Origin: Haloarchaeobius sp. HME9146
Lineage (GTDB): Archaea; Halobacteriota; Halobacteria; Halobacteriales; Natrialbaceae
NCBI RefSeq assembly: GCF_025399835.1
Contig: NZ_JAODVR010000001.1
Span: forward strand, 2,294,001 to 2,358,000
Reading direction: 5' to 3'
DNA length: 64,000 nucleotides
Below, piece after piece: positions 1 through 8,344 of this stretch; positions within the stretch are counted from its first letter, which is position 1, and each line of letters starts with the position of its first letter. The position numbers and the translations under genes were made by a program. The notes beneath the pieces were generated by a model. The model was not told the origin of the DNA and did no database searches. It saw only the letters and a program-made list of their open reading frames with translations.

Positions 1-21
1 TAGGGACCAGCGTTCCTGTGG

Positions 22-2628
22 TCAGTCGGCCTGCTGCGGCCGCGCCTCTCCGACCGCCTGCTTCCCGTTTCCGGGTGCGCGCTTGCGGAGCAACCAGACG
101 ACGCCGGTCATCGGAATCGTCGTCAGCAGGGTCGTCAGCCCCACCACACCCCAATCGGCGAGGGTCAGGGGCACGACCTCGAACGCACGCTGGAGCGGGC
201 CGAAATACAATACGGCGAGTTGCAACAGCAGCGAGGTCGCGACGGCGACGGCGAGCCAGCGGTTCGGCTCCGGGTGGCCCGGAATCCACCGAACGACGTA
301 GAGCTTCGCGAACTCGACGACGACGAACGCGGTGAACACCATCGAGACGATGTACTCGGTCGAACTCCCGCTGGTCACCAGCCAGTAGACGAGCCCGAGC
401 ATGACGACGGTCGAGGACGCCCCGAGACCGCCGATGGTCCGCAGCATCTGCGGGTCGAGGATGCCGAGGCTCCGGTCCCGCGGGGGTCGGTCCATCACGT
501 CGCCGCTCTCGGGGTCGACGCCGAGGGCGACCGCCGGGAGGCCGTCGGTGAGGAGGTTGATCCAGAGCAGTTGCGCCGGCGGGAGGACGAGCAGGCCGAA
601 CAGCGAGGCGATGAACACCAGCATCACCTCGGTGAAGTTCGCCGACAGCAGGTAGGCGACGAACTTCCAGATGTTGTCGAAGATGGTCCGCCCGTTCCGG
701 ATCGCGGTCGCGATGGTCGCGTAGTTGTCGTCGAGCAGCACGAGGTCGGAGGCCTGCTTTGCGACCTCCGTACCGCGCTCGCCCATCGAGATGCCCACGT
801 CGGCGTGTTTCAGCGCAGGAGCGTCGTTGACGCCGTCGCCGGTCATCGCGACGGTGTGTCCGTTGGCCTGCAGGGCGCGACAGATGGCGACCTTGTGCTC
901 GGGGAGGACCCGGGCGAACACGTCGTGCGTCTCAACCGCGTCTTTCAGTTCTCCGTCCTCCATCGCGTCCACGTCGTTGCCGGTGACGACCTCGCCGGAG
1001 AGGCCGACCTGTTCGCCGATGACGGCCGCGGTCCGCCGGTTGTCGCCCGTGATGAGCTTCACCGCGATACCGGCGTCTTTCGTCTGTGCGATGGCGTCCC
1101 GGACCTCCGGCCGCGGCGGGTCCTGCATGCCCTGGAGGCCGACGAACACGAGGTCGGATTCCGGAGCCGCGGGGTCGCCGTAGGCGAATCCGAGGACCCG
1201 GAGTGCCTGGTCGGCGAACCCGTCCGCCGTCGTCTGGATCTGCTCGCGGGTCTCGTCGTCGAGGGCGACCGGTCCGTCCGCGGTGAGGACCTGCGTGGAC
1301 TGTTCGAGGACGGTCTCGGGCGCGCCCTTCACGAAACTCCGTTCGTCGTGGACGGTCGCCATCCGGCGGCGCTCCGAGGAGAACGGCACCTCGTCGGTTC
1401 GGGGGCGGTCCTCGCGGAGGGCTTTCGGGTCCAGTCCGACCGCGCTCGCCGACTCGACCAGTGCGACCTCGGTGGGGTCGCCGTTCTCGCCGGCCGCGTC
1501 GTTGCAGACCGCGCCGATCTCGAACAGCAGTCGCTGGCGTTCGTCGTCGATGTCGGCCTCGTCGGGCGTGAACTCGTTCTCGTGAACCCACGCCTTCGTG
1601 ACGGTCATCTGGCCCTCGGTGACGGTCCCCGTCTTGTCGGTGGCGACGACGTCGACCGACCCGAGGGACTCGACCGCGGGGAGTTTCCGGACCAGCGCGT
1701 TCTGGTCGGCCATCCGACGCACCCCGAGTGCCAGCGTGAGCGTGACGACGGCCGGGAGACCCTCGGGGACCGCCGCGACCGCCAGCGAGATGGCCGTCAG
1801 GCCCGCACGGATGAGGCTGGCACCACCAGTGACGAGTACACCTCCGATGATTGCTGCGAGGACGAGCACGCCCAGCCCGACCCGCCGACCGAACTTGTCG
1901 AGGTCGCGCTGGAGGGGCGTCTCCCGCTCCTCGACGGTCCCGAGTTCGGCCGCGATGGCCCCGACCTGGGTGTCCATCCCGGTCGCGTACACCACCGCCC
2001 GCCCGGAGCCGCGGACCACCGTCGTCTGCTTGTATACGAGGTTGTCACGGTCCGCAACGGCGGTGTCCGTCGGGAGAACCGCGGCTTCTTTCGACTGGGG
2101 CAGGCTCTCCCCGGTGAGCGCGGCTTCGTCGGCCGCGAGGTCAGTCGCCTTCAGGAGCCGTGCATCGGCCGACACCGCGTCGCCCGCGGTCAGGACGAGC
2201 ACGTCGCCGGGGACGACTTCGGGGGAGGGAATCTCGACTTGCTCACCGTCGCGAAGGACGGTCGCGGTCGGCGCGGCGAGCTCTCGCAAGGCACGCAGAC
2301 TCTCCTCGGCGCGGTAGTCCTGGACGAACCCGAAGATGCCGTTCAGTATCACGATGCCCATGATGAGGGCGGCGTCGACCCCGTGTCCGACCACTGCGGC
2401 GACGACAGCCGCGGCTATCAACACCCAGATGAGCGCGCTCTGGAACTGGGCGACGAAGATGTCGACGAGGCGACGCCGTTCGCCCTCGACGAACTCGTTC
2501 CGGCCGTGTTCCTCGAGTCGGCGGGCAGCCTCCTCGCTCGACAGCCCCGATTCGTCGGCGTCGAGGTCCCCGAGCAGCGTCGCGAGTTCGACGTTGTGTT
2601 CAGCCACGGGTGGAGGTTCGACGGTCAC
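22..2628 (-). CDS. P-type cation-transporting ATPase, SERCA/PMR1-like (type IIA)
   Basis: An 868-residue ATP-driven cation pump of the cytoplasmic membrane; the family exports Ca2+, Mn2+ or exchanges monovalent cations. Seen in order: an N-terminal cation-ATPase domain, the actuator motif LTGES near residue 170, the phosphorylation site DKTGTVT near residue 331, the hinge TGDGVNDAP near residue 595, and about ten membrane segments including a full C-terminal set. No N-terminal metal-binding CxxC is present, which argues against a heavy-metal type. The first possible start is GTG at 2628, but a TATA-like AATTATC lies at about 2634-2640, which fits better with a leaderless GTG at 2607. The ion cannot be decided from sequence reading; Ca2+ is the default for this subfamily. 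Confidence 0.93.
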   Translation of the reverse strand: MTVEPPPVAEHNVELATLLGDLDADESGLSSEEAARRLEEHGRNEFVEGERRRLVDIFVAQFQSALIWVLIAAAVVAAVVGHGVDAALIMGIVILNGIFGFVQDYRAEESLRALRELAAPTATVLRDGEQVEIPSPEVVPGDVLVLTAGDAVSADARLLKATDLAADEAALTGESLPQSKEAAVLPTDTAVADRDNLVYKQTTVVRGSGRAVVYATGMDTQVGAIAAELGTVEERETPLQRDLDKFGRRVGLGVLVLAAIIGGVLVTGGASLIRAGLTAISLAVAAVPEGLPAVVTLTLALGVRRMADQNALVRKLPAVESLGSVDVVATDKTGTVTEGQMTVTKAWVHENEFTPDEADIDDERQRLLFEIGAVCNDAAGENGDPTEVALVESASAVGLDPKALREDRPRTDEVPFSSERRRMATVHDERSFVKGAPETVLEQSTQVLTADGPVALDDETREQIQTTADGFADQALRVLGFAYGDPAAPESDLVFVGLQGMQDPPRPEVRDAIAQTKDAGIAVKLITGDNRRTAAVIGEQVGLSGEVVTGNDVDAMEDGELKDAVETHDVFARVLPEHKVAICRALQANGHTVAMTGDGVNDAPALKHADVGISMGERGTEVAKQASDLVLLDDNYATIATAIRNGRTIFDNIWKFVAYLLSANFTEVMLVFIASLFGLLVLPPAQLLWINLLTDGLPAVALGVDPESGDVMDRPPRDRSLGILDPQMLRTIGGLGASSTVVMLGLVYWLVTSGSSTEYIVSMVFTAFVVVEFAKLYVVRWIPGHPEPNRWLAVAVATSLLLQLAVLYFGPLQRAFEVVPLTLADWGVVGLTTLLTTIPMTGVVWLLRKRAPGNGKQAVGEARPQQAD

Positions 2629-2981
2629 CCTCTTGATAATTCGTGCTACGAGCGCAGGTTCAGCCCCATCCCTCCGGGCGCAGGCAGTTATTTCCCGGCG
2701 GAAGTAATAGAAATTTATTTATTTCGGTGATGTGTTGCGTGGAACGTGGCGGCCCGGACGGGTTTCGGCAGGTGATACCGGCACCTTGTCTCCCCCACCC
2801 CAGCCGGTGTCGACCAGCCGACCCTGACCGACTCGTCGATACCCACACCCCGAGACTCCGATTCGACGTCGGCGTCTCCCCCGTGGTACCCCACCCTCGA
2901 CGACTCGGGCGTGGCCGCCACCCGGTGTCAGCGTCACCCGTGCCGACCGCTGACACCGGTGATTCTCCCCGCTGCCGGCCC
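2629..2981. other. Intergenic region without a convincing gene; one 11-bp inverted repeat
   Basis: These 353 bases hold the AT-rich promoter of the minus-strand ATPase gene (A/T-rich block about 2700-2727 and a TATA-like element at 2634-2640). The remaining GC-rich part has open frames on both strands, but they are Arg/Pro/Gly-rich and lack haloarchaeal acidic composition, so I call no gene. A perfect inverted repeat CCGGTGTCAGC / GCTGACACCGG (2922-2932 and 2949-2959, 16-nt loop) sits just downstream of the small minus-strand gene that ends at 2982. Confidence 0.6.
2922..2959. repeat. 11-bp inverted repeat, possible terminator hairpin
   Basis: The arms CCGGTGTCAGC and GCTGACACCGG pair perfectly around a 16-nt loop. 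The element begins 22 nt past the stop codon of the gene at 2982-3257 on the minus strand. No T-tract follows on that strand, so termination is a guess; a protein-binding site is equally possible. Confidence 0.35.
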
Positions 2982-3257
2982 TTAGCGATGGAACACGCCC
3001 TTGAATGTCCAGACGAGTCCCTGCACGACGTTCCCGACGAAACCCGCGAGTCCGCTGCTCGGTTCGCGGACCAGGTCGAACCCGGCCAGCTCCTCGTGCG
3101 AGACGGAGACGACCTCACCGGTCACGGCGCGACGTTCGGCTGCGTCACCGACCCGCAGTAGCGTGACCCGGTCGTCGTCCTGTCCGACGACTCGATACAC
3201 GCCTGCTTCGAGGTCGGACTCGGGCGGTGGGCGGTAGTGTTCGGCAACTGCTACCAT
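2982..3257 (-). CDS. Small conserved-looking haloarchaeal protein, unknown function
   Basis: A 91-residue acidic soluble protein. The first 65 residues look like a compact beta-rich domain with alternating Val, Asp and Arg (VYRVVGQDDDRVTLLRVGD). The C-terminal 25 residues are more hydrophobic and Gly-rich (GLAGFVGNVVQGLVWTFKGVF) and may bind a membrane or a partner. I chose the ATG giving MVAVAEHY because it is the last of two in-frame ATGs before the conserved-looking body; an ATG seven codons upstream (3278) is possible. It is divergent from the epimerase gene at 3366. I do not recognise a named family; the call rests on acidic composition and the lack of any competing frame. Confidence 0.65.
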   Translation of the reverse strand: MVAVAEHYRPPPESDLEAGVYRVVGQDDDRVTLLRVGDAAERRAVTGEVVSVSHEELAGFDLVREPSSGLAGFVGNVVQGLVWTFKGVFHR

Positions 3258-3365
3258 GGTCCTCACTCGCGGTGCCATGGCCTCAATCTTGGGGTGCCGT
3301 GCGAGCCGGCCACCCGGCACGGGCCGACGAGAACCTTTTTGCAGACCGTGGCAGAACTTGCGAAC

Positions 3366-4337
3366 ATGGCAGACAGCACGGTACTCGTCACTGGTGGCAC
3401 CGGATTCATCGGGTCGTACGTCGCGAAGGACCTGGTCGACCACGGCCACGACGTGGTCGCCTACGACCTCTCGACAGACCCGCGAATCCTCGAGAAGCTC
3501 GACATCGCCGACGAGGTCGAGGTCCGCCGCGGCGACGTGAGCGACTCCACCGACGTGATTCGCGCGGTCAAGGAGACCGGCACGACCCACATCGTCCACC
3601 TGGCGGCCCTGCTGACCAACACGGCGCGTGACAACCCCCGCGCCGCGATGCAGGTCAACATCGAGGGCACGAACAACATCTTCGAGGCCGCGCGCACCCT
3701 CGACGACCAGGTCGAACGCGTCGCCTGGGCCTCTTCCGCCGCGGTGTACGCCCCGCCGCACAACTACGACGACGGGTCGGACTGGTGGGTCTCCGAGGAC
3801 GACCTCGTCTACCCGGACACCCTCTACGGCGCGACCAAGGAGTACAACGAGCACCAGGCCCGCGTCTACTACGAGGACCACGACGTCTCCCACGTCGCCA
3901 TCCGGCCGACCGTCGCCTACGGTCCGTACCGCGAAACCGGCGGCTCCGCCTTCCTCGCGAACATCATCGAGAAGCCCGCAGTGGGTGAATCGTTCTCCGT
4001 GGAGTACGGTGACCAGGAGATAGACTGGCAGCACGTCGAGGACATCGCGCAGGCGTTCCGCCTCGCCGCCTTCACGCCGGACGAGGACCTCAGCCAGCGC
4101 GTCTACAACGTCCGCGGCGAACTCGCCTCGATTCGCGAGGCCGCCGAGACCGTCGAGAAGATCATGCCCGACGCCGACATCGAGGTCTCTGACGAGGGCG
4201 AACTGCCCTGGACCCAGCGCCTGGACATGACGAAGTTCCAGGAGGACACCGGGTACGAGGTGCAGTACGACCTCGAATCCGGCTTCCGCAAGTACATCAA
4301 GGTGCTGCGGGAGGAAGCGGGACTGGACCCGGTCTGA
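3366..4337 (+). CDS. NAD-dependent epimerase/dehydratase (extended SDR)
   Basis: A 323-residue Rossmann-fold sugar-nucleotide epimerase/dehydratase-like enzyme. The N-terminus carries the NAD-binding glycine motif TGGTGFIG (residues 9-16), an acidic residue after the second beta strand (VVAYDLS), the substrate-side ASSAAVY strand and the catalytic YGATK (YxxxK). It is typical of cytosolic UDP-glucose/galactose-type enzymes, but the substrate is not readable from sequence; haloarchaeal relatives act in nucleotide-sugar supply for glycosylation or in sugar oxidation. The start is the ATG giving MADSTVLVTGG, since the Rossmann motif begins right after it; the upstream open frame is non-coding. 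A T-rich promoter-like CTTTTTG lies about 30 nt upstream. It appears monocistronic. Confidence 0.9.
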   Translation: MADSTVLVTGGTGFIGSYVAKDLVDHGHDVVAYDLSTDPRILEKLDIADEVEVRRGDVSDSTDVIRAVKETGTTHIVHLAALLTNTARDNPRAAMQVNIEGTNNIFEAARTLDDQVERVAWASSAAVYAPPHNYDDGSDWWVSEDDLVYPDTLYGATKEYNEHQARVYYEDHDVSHVAIRPTVAYGPYRETGGSAFLANIIEKPAVGESFSVEYGDQEIDWQHVEDIAQAFRLAAFTPDEDLSQRVYNVRGELASIREAAETVEKIMPDADIEVSDEGELPWTQRLDMTKFQEDTGYEVQYDLESGFRKYIKVLREEAGLDPV

Positions 4338-4565
4338 GACGGTAGAGTCGCCCCCTTCCACGGCGACGAGAATTATTCCTCCCGGGTGGGGCGTGCCGAC
4401 TCGCGTGCTGAAAGCCGCGAGTCATCTGCTCGAAAGCGGTACTATCGCTGGGAACGTTCGAACTGGAACAGCAACAGCCACGTGCGTTTCCACCCCCTCT
4501 CATTCCGAATCACCGACACAAACACCAAGACAGATGCCCGACAACCGGCGTACGATTACTCTGAC

Positions 4566-7500
4566 ATGGTGGCTGGACTCGACATCGGGACGGAGACACT
4601 GACGGCGGCACGAGGCGAGGGCGGGGACGCGACACTTGCCACGAGTGTGGCATCGGTCGTCGAGGTCCCGCATGGGACACTCACTGACGCCGGGTTCGAC
4701 CCGGCCGACCTCTGCTGTCTCGAACGCGGCGACACCGTATCGATACTCGGCGACGACGCGGCCGAGGTCGCCGACGCGACCGGAACAGACACGGAACCCC
4801 TCTTCTCGAACGACGTGGTGATTCCCCGCGAGGACGACGCGGCACTGGTGGGCGCGCTCGCGGACGACCTGCTGGCGGGCGACGACGAGGAATCCGTCTG
4901 TTTCACGACACCGGGCCGCTTCCTCGACGCGGACGAACCGACGACGGACCACCGCAAGGCCGTCTCGGAGGGTCTCTCCGGGGAAGGCTACGAGCCGACC
5001 CCGCTGAACACCGGCCTCGCGGTCCTCTACGACGCACTCTCGGACGGGAACTACACCGGCCTCGGGGTGGCGGTCCGCCCCGCCGTCACCACCGTCTGTC
5101 TGGCCTTCTACGGCGTCCCAGTCCTCGGGTTCTCGCTGGCGAGGGGACGTGACTGGCTGGTCGAGCAGGCGGCCGACGCGAGTGGGGAATCGGTCGAGAC
5201 GGTCGCCGCGGCCCGCGACGAGTTCACGCTGGGGCTGGACACGAGTTCCGAGGGCGTCGACGGCGCACTCGCCGACGCCTACAACGAACTCCTCGGGGAC
5301 GTTGCCGAAGCGGTCCAGCGCGAGGCCGACGAGAGCGACCTGCAGTCGGGCATCGCCGCGACGGTCGTCGTCGCCGGCAGCGGGAGCGTCCCGGGCATGG
5401 AGATGCTCCTCGGCGCACAGCTCGACGCTGCTCCCCTCCCGTTCTCGGTCGGCGACGTCAGGATGGCCGACGACCCGGCGAACAGCGCAGCACTCGGCGC
5501 GCTCGCGGCCGCCGAGTCCGGCATCGACGGCTACGAAGGAATCGCAGCGAGCGAGGAGGACGAGTCCGGCGACGACGGCCGTGGCGACGACGAGGGCCTC
5601 GCACAGCAGACCCTGTCGGGGGCGGCCGCGACAGCGGGCAGTGCCGGTGCTGGCACCCAGCACTCCGGCAGTGCCAGCCCGCCTGCCCGCGGCGACCCCG
5701 ACGATGACTCATCGAACCGCGCCATCGAGCAGATGTTCGAGCGCCTCGGGAACCGCGAGGACGAGATCGCCAGCATCCGCGAGGACCTCGATGCGGCCGC
5801 AGCCGACCTCGACGCACTCTCGGAGTCGGCCGCCCGCGAGGACGACCTCGAATCCCTCTCGGCGACGGTCGAAGCCCTCGACGAGGCGCTCGACGACCTG
5901 GACGACGCGCTGAGCGACCTCGATAGCCGGGCCGCGGCGGCGACCGACCTCGACGCGCTGGCGGACGACCTGTCCTCACTCCGTGACGACCTCGGCGAAC
6001 TGGCCGAGGAAGCCGCGACTGACGCCGAGCTCTCCGCGGCCGAAGACACGCTGGCGACCGTCGAGGACGACCTCGAATCGCTGCAGGAGACCACCGCGAC
6101 ACGGGAGTCGGTCGACTCGCTGGGCGACACGGTCACCCACCTCGAGACCGCGCTTGACGACCTCTCCGAAAGCCTCTCCGCGCTCTCGGACCGGGCGGCC
6201 GATGCCGAGACGGTCGAAGGACTGGACGAGACGGTATCGACTCTCGAGGGGACCGTCGAGACGCTGGACGCCGAGGTCGCCGCCCTCCGCGACGACCTGG
6301 CCGCCCTCGACGAGGCGAGTGCCACCGTGGACGACCTGGCCGCCCTCGACGCGACGGTGGACGACCTCTCGGCCGACTTGGCCGAACTCGACGAACGCGC
6401 CGCCAGCGAGTCGGCCCTCTCCACGGTCGCGGACGACCTGTCGGACGTGAGCACGGCGGTCGACGAGGTGGCCGACGACCTCGACGCACTCGATTCTGCA
6501 ACCGAGGACCTGAGTGCCCGACTCGACGAGGGAGATACCGAGCGCGCGTCGAACGCCGCCGACATCGAGACGCTATCTGGCGACATCGAGACGCTGACCA
6601 CCGGCCTCGATTCCGTGGAGGACACGGTCGGAACCCTGTCGGGAGACCTCGAATCGCTCGACGACGACGTGACTGCAGTTCGTGCGGACGTCGATACCGT
6701 CTCTGCGGCCCTCGACGAGGCTGAAGGCCGACTCGACCAGCTCGACGACACGGCGGCCACCACGGACGAGGTCGCCTCTGTCTCGCAGGACCTCGCGGCA
6801 CTCGCCGAGCGAGTGGAGGCGCTCGCTGCCGACGGCGCGACCGACGACGACCTGCAGGCGCTCCGGTCCGACGTGCTGGAGGCCGACATGGCCCTGGCAG
6901 ACCTGCAGGAGACGGTCTCCCGACTCGAGACCGACGGTGCAGACGCGGCGACGGTCGACGCCCTCGAGGACCGTGTTTCGGGTATCGAGGCGTCTATCGA
7001 GGCAGTCGAGTCGGAGCTGTCGACCGTGGATTCGGCGGTTTCCGACGTCGACTCGGCCGTCACCGACCTGGACTCGGACGTCTCGGAACTCGATACCCGG
7101 CTGGCCGACCTCGACTCGACGGTGGCCACGGTGGACGAGGAGGTCGCGGCGGTCGACACGCGGGTCTCTGAGATGGCGTCGGAGATGACCGCGGTAGAGA
7201 ACGCGGCTGCCGACGCCGAGACCGTCGACGAACTCGAGGCGACCGTACGCGAGACCCGTGCCACCGCGAGCGACCTCGAAGCCGAACTCGACTCGGTCCG
7301 TGACCGACTCGACACGCAGGCGGACGCCGGCCCGTCTTCCGACGACCTCGACGACCTCGCTGCCGACCTGTCCTCGCTGACGGAGGACCTCTCGACACTC
7401 CAGGCGACCGTCGAGGAACTCGAAGCGGCGGTGGACTCGACTGACGAGGAGCCCGCAAGCACCGAGGAGGTGGCCGCGCTGGCGACCCGGCTGGAAGACG

Positions 7501-8078
7501 CGACGGGCGACGATGTCCTCGCTGCCGAGGTCGAAGGGCTGGAGGACTCCCTCTCGACACTCTCGGAGCGCCTCGACGACCTCGAAGACGAGGCGACGGG
7601 CCGGGCCGACCTCGAAGCGACGGTCGCAGACCTTGAGGACGAACTCTCCACACTCGAATCGTCGGTCGTGACGGCGGAGGACCTCGACAGCCTCGAAGAG
7701 AAGATGGTCACGCAGGGCGCGCTGGATTCCAGGGATTCGGACGTCGTGACAGCCGACGAATTCGACGAGTTCCGGTCGTCGGTCGCGACGGCGGACGACC
7801 TCGCGGCCCTCCAGCGGTCGGTAGACGAACTGCGTGAGTCCTCGCGTGACCGGTCGGCAGAGCCCGCGGTCGAGGCGGGCGACACCACCGGCTTCTTCGA
7901 CCGCTTCGGCGTCGGGTTGGGCGGCGGCGCTGTCATCGCGGGTATCCTCACCATCGCCAACTCGGTCACCGGTGACGCGATAGCGATGGCTGTCGGTGCG
8001 GGTGCTCTCGTCCTCGGCCTCGCCCTCGTCGGCCTCGTCTACCGGGGCACCGACAGGAGCATGCCAGCAAAAGAGTAA
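4566..8078 (+). CDS. Actin/Hsp70-like N-domain fused to a giant coiled coil and C-terminal membrane anchor
   Basis: A 1170-residue, strongly acidic protein in three parts. Residues about 1-325 look like an actin/Hsp70/MreB-type ATPase domain: phosphate-1-like GLDIGTETLTAAR at the N-terminus and an adenosine-loop-like VVAGSGSVPGMEMLLG near residue 267. The expected phosphate-2 loop (DxGxGTTD) is represented only by VAVRPAVTTVCLA, so the usual acidic residue is missing. Residues about 326-383 are a Gly/Ser/Asp linker. Residues about 385-1105 are near-uninterrupted heptads of D/E-D-L and A-T-x-x-D-L modules, almost certainly a coiled coil. Residues about 1116-1162 form two membrane helices, and the tail is short and basic. 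The ATG giving MVAGLDIG is chosen because the fold starts there. A membrane-tethered cytoskeletal or cell-shape role is inference only. Confidence 0.8.
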   Translation: MVAGLDIGTETLTAARGEGGDATLATSVASVVEVPHGTLTDAGFDPADLCCLERGDTVSILGDDAAEVADATGTDTEPLFSNDVVIPREDDAALVGALADDLLAGDDEESVCFTTPGRFLDADEPTTDHRKAVSEGLSGEGYEPTPLNTGLAVLYDALSDGNYTGLGVAVRPAVTTVCLAFYGVPVLGFSLARGRDWLVEQAADASGESVETVAAARDEFTLGLDTSSEGVDGALADAYNELLGDVAEAVQREADESDLQSGIAATVVVAGSGSVPGMEMLLGAQLDAAPLPFSVGDVRMADDPANSAALGALAAAESGIDGYEGIAASEEDESGDDGRGDDEGLAQQTLSGAAATAGSAGAGTQHSGSASPPARGDPDDDSSNRAIEQMFERLGNREDEIASIREDLDAAAADLDALSESAAREDDLESLSATVEALDEALDDLDDALSDLDSRAAAATDLDALADDLSSLRDDLGELAEEAATDAELSAAEDTLATVEDDLESLQETTATRESVDSLGDTVTHLETALDDLSESLSALSDRAADAETVEGLDETVSTLEGTVETLDAEVAALRDDLAALDEASATVDDLAALDATVDDLSADLAELDERAASESALSTVADDLSDVSTAVDEVADDLDALDSATEDLSARLDEGDTERASNAADIETLSGDIETLTTGLDSVEDTVGTLSGDLESLDDDVTAVRADVDTVSAALDEAEGRLDQLDDTAATTDEVASVSQDLAALAERVEALAADGATDDDLQALRSDVLEADMALADLQETVSRLETDGADAATVDALEDRVSGIEASIEAVESELSTVDSAVSDVDSAVTDLDSDVSELDTRLADLDSTVATVDEEVAAVDTRVSEMASEMTAVENAAADAETVDELEATVRETRATASDLEAELDSVRDRLDTQADAGPSSDDLDDLAADLSSLTEDLSTLQATVEELEAAVDSTDEEPASTEEVAALATRLEDATGDDVLAAEVEGLEDSLSTLSERLDDLEDEATGRADLEATVADLEDELSTLESSVVTAEDLDSLEEKMVTQGALDSRDSDVVTADEFDEFRSSVATADDLAALQRSVDELRESSRDRSAEPAVEAGDTTGFFDRFGVGLGGGAVIAGILTIANSVTGDAIAMAVGAGALVLGLALVGLVYRGTDRSMPAKE

Positions 8079-8093
8079 GCGAACGGACTGTCG

Positions 8094-8213
8094 TTACTCG
8101 CGGGGAAGCGAGACGTTCCGGAGTTCACCACCGCACTTCGGGCATTCCTTCTCGTCGGCGTCCTCGGTCCGGAGACCGCAGCTCAGACACTCGTATTCTG
8201 TCGAACTTGTCAT
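8094..8213 (-). CDS. Rubrerythrin-like zinc-ribbon microprotein
   Basis: A 39-residue protein with two Cys pairs, YECLSCG and CPKCGGELRN, forming a rubredoxin/rubrerythrin-type zinc ribbon. Such short proteins are common in haloarchaea; some zinc-finger microproteins there affect regulation, but no function is assigned here. A TATA-like CTTATCAT on the minus strand is centred about 28 nt before the ATG, fixing the start and implying a leaderless mRNA. A perfect palindrome (8253-8269) lies just upstream of the TATA element. A second member of the family, with the same YECxxCG and GELRN signature, is at 41379-41522. Confidence 0.85.
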   Translation of the reverse strand: MTSSTEYECLSCGLRTEDADEKECPKCGGELRNVSLPRE

Positions 8214-8235
8214 GATACCCTCTGTAGGGGATTCG

Positions 8236-8247
8236 GTATGATAAGGA
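8236..8247 (-). promoter_or_regulatory. TATA-like promoter of the zinc-ribbon microprotein gene
   Basis: The minus-strand CTTATCAT at 8238-8245 is centred about 28 nt upstream of the ATG at 8213, the spacing expected for a leaderless archaeal transcript. Confidence 0.6.
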
Positions 8248-8252
8248 TTGCC

Positions 8253-8275
8253 GCGTTACTGAGTAACGCAGTAAC
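8253..8275. promoter_or_regulatory. Palindromic candidate operator upstream of the microprotein gene
   Basis: GCGTTACT-G-AGTAACGC is an exact 8+1+8 palindrome (8253-8269), followed at once by another AGTAAC half-site (8270-8275). It abuts the upstream edge of the TATA/BRE region of the gene at 8094-8213, a position suited to a DNA-binding regulator. No binding protein is identified. Confidence 0.5.
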
Positions 8276-8308
8276 CGGGGCGAACGTGGGTTCTCGCGAG
8301 CGGGGAAG

Positions 8309-8326
8309 GTAGCGCAGCGGCGCTAC
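8309..8326 (-). terminator. Hairpin downstream of the EthD-HD operon
   Basis: GTAGCGC-agcg-GCGCTAC forms a 7-bp stem with a 4-nt loop 18 nt past the stop of the HD gene read on the minus strand. There is no strong T-tract, so termination is tentative. Confidence 0.3.
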
Positions 8327-8344
8327 TGCTGTGTCGAAGCAGCG

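Noticed and set aside
220-2730. 836-codon open frame antisense to the P-type ATPase
   Set aside because: It is the complement of a well-conserved ATPase, rich in Arg/Asp/Gly, with no motifs and no promoter signal.
2660-3118. Possible genes in the region before the P-type ATPase
   Set aside because: Overlapping frames on both strands are Arg/Pro/Gly-rich and lack the acidic composition and start signals of the surrounding genes.
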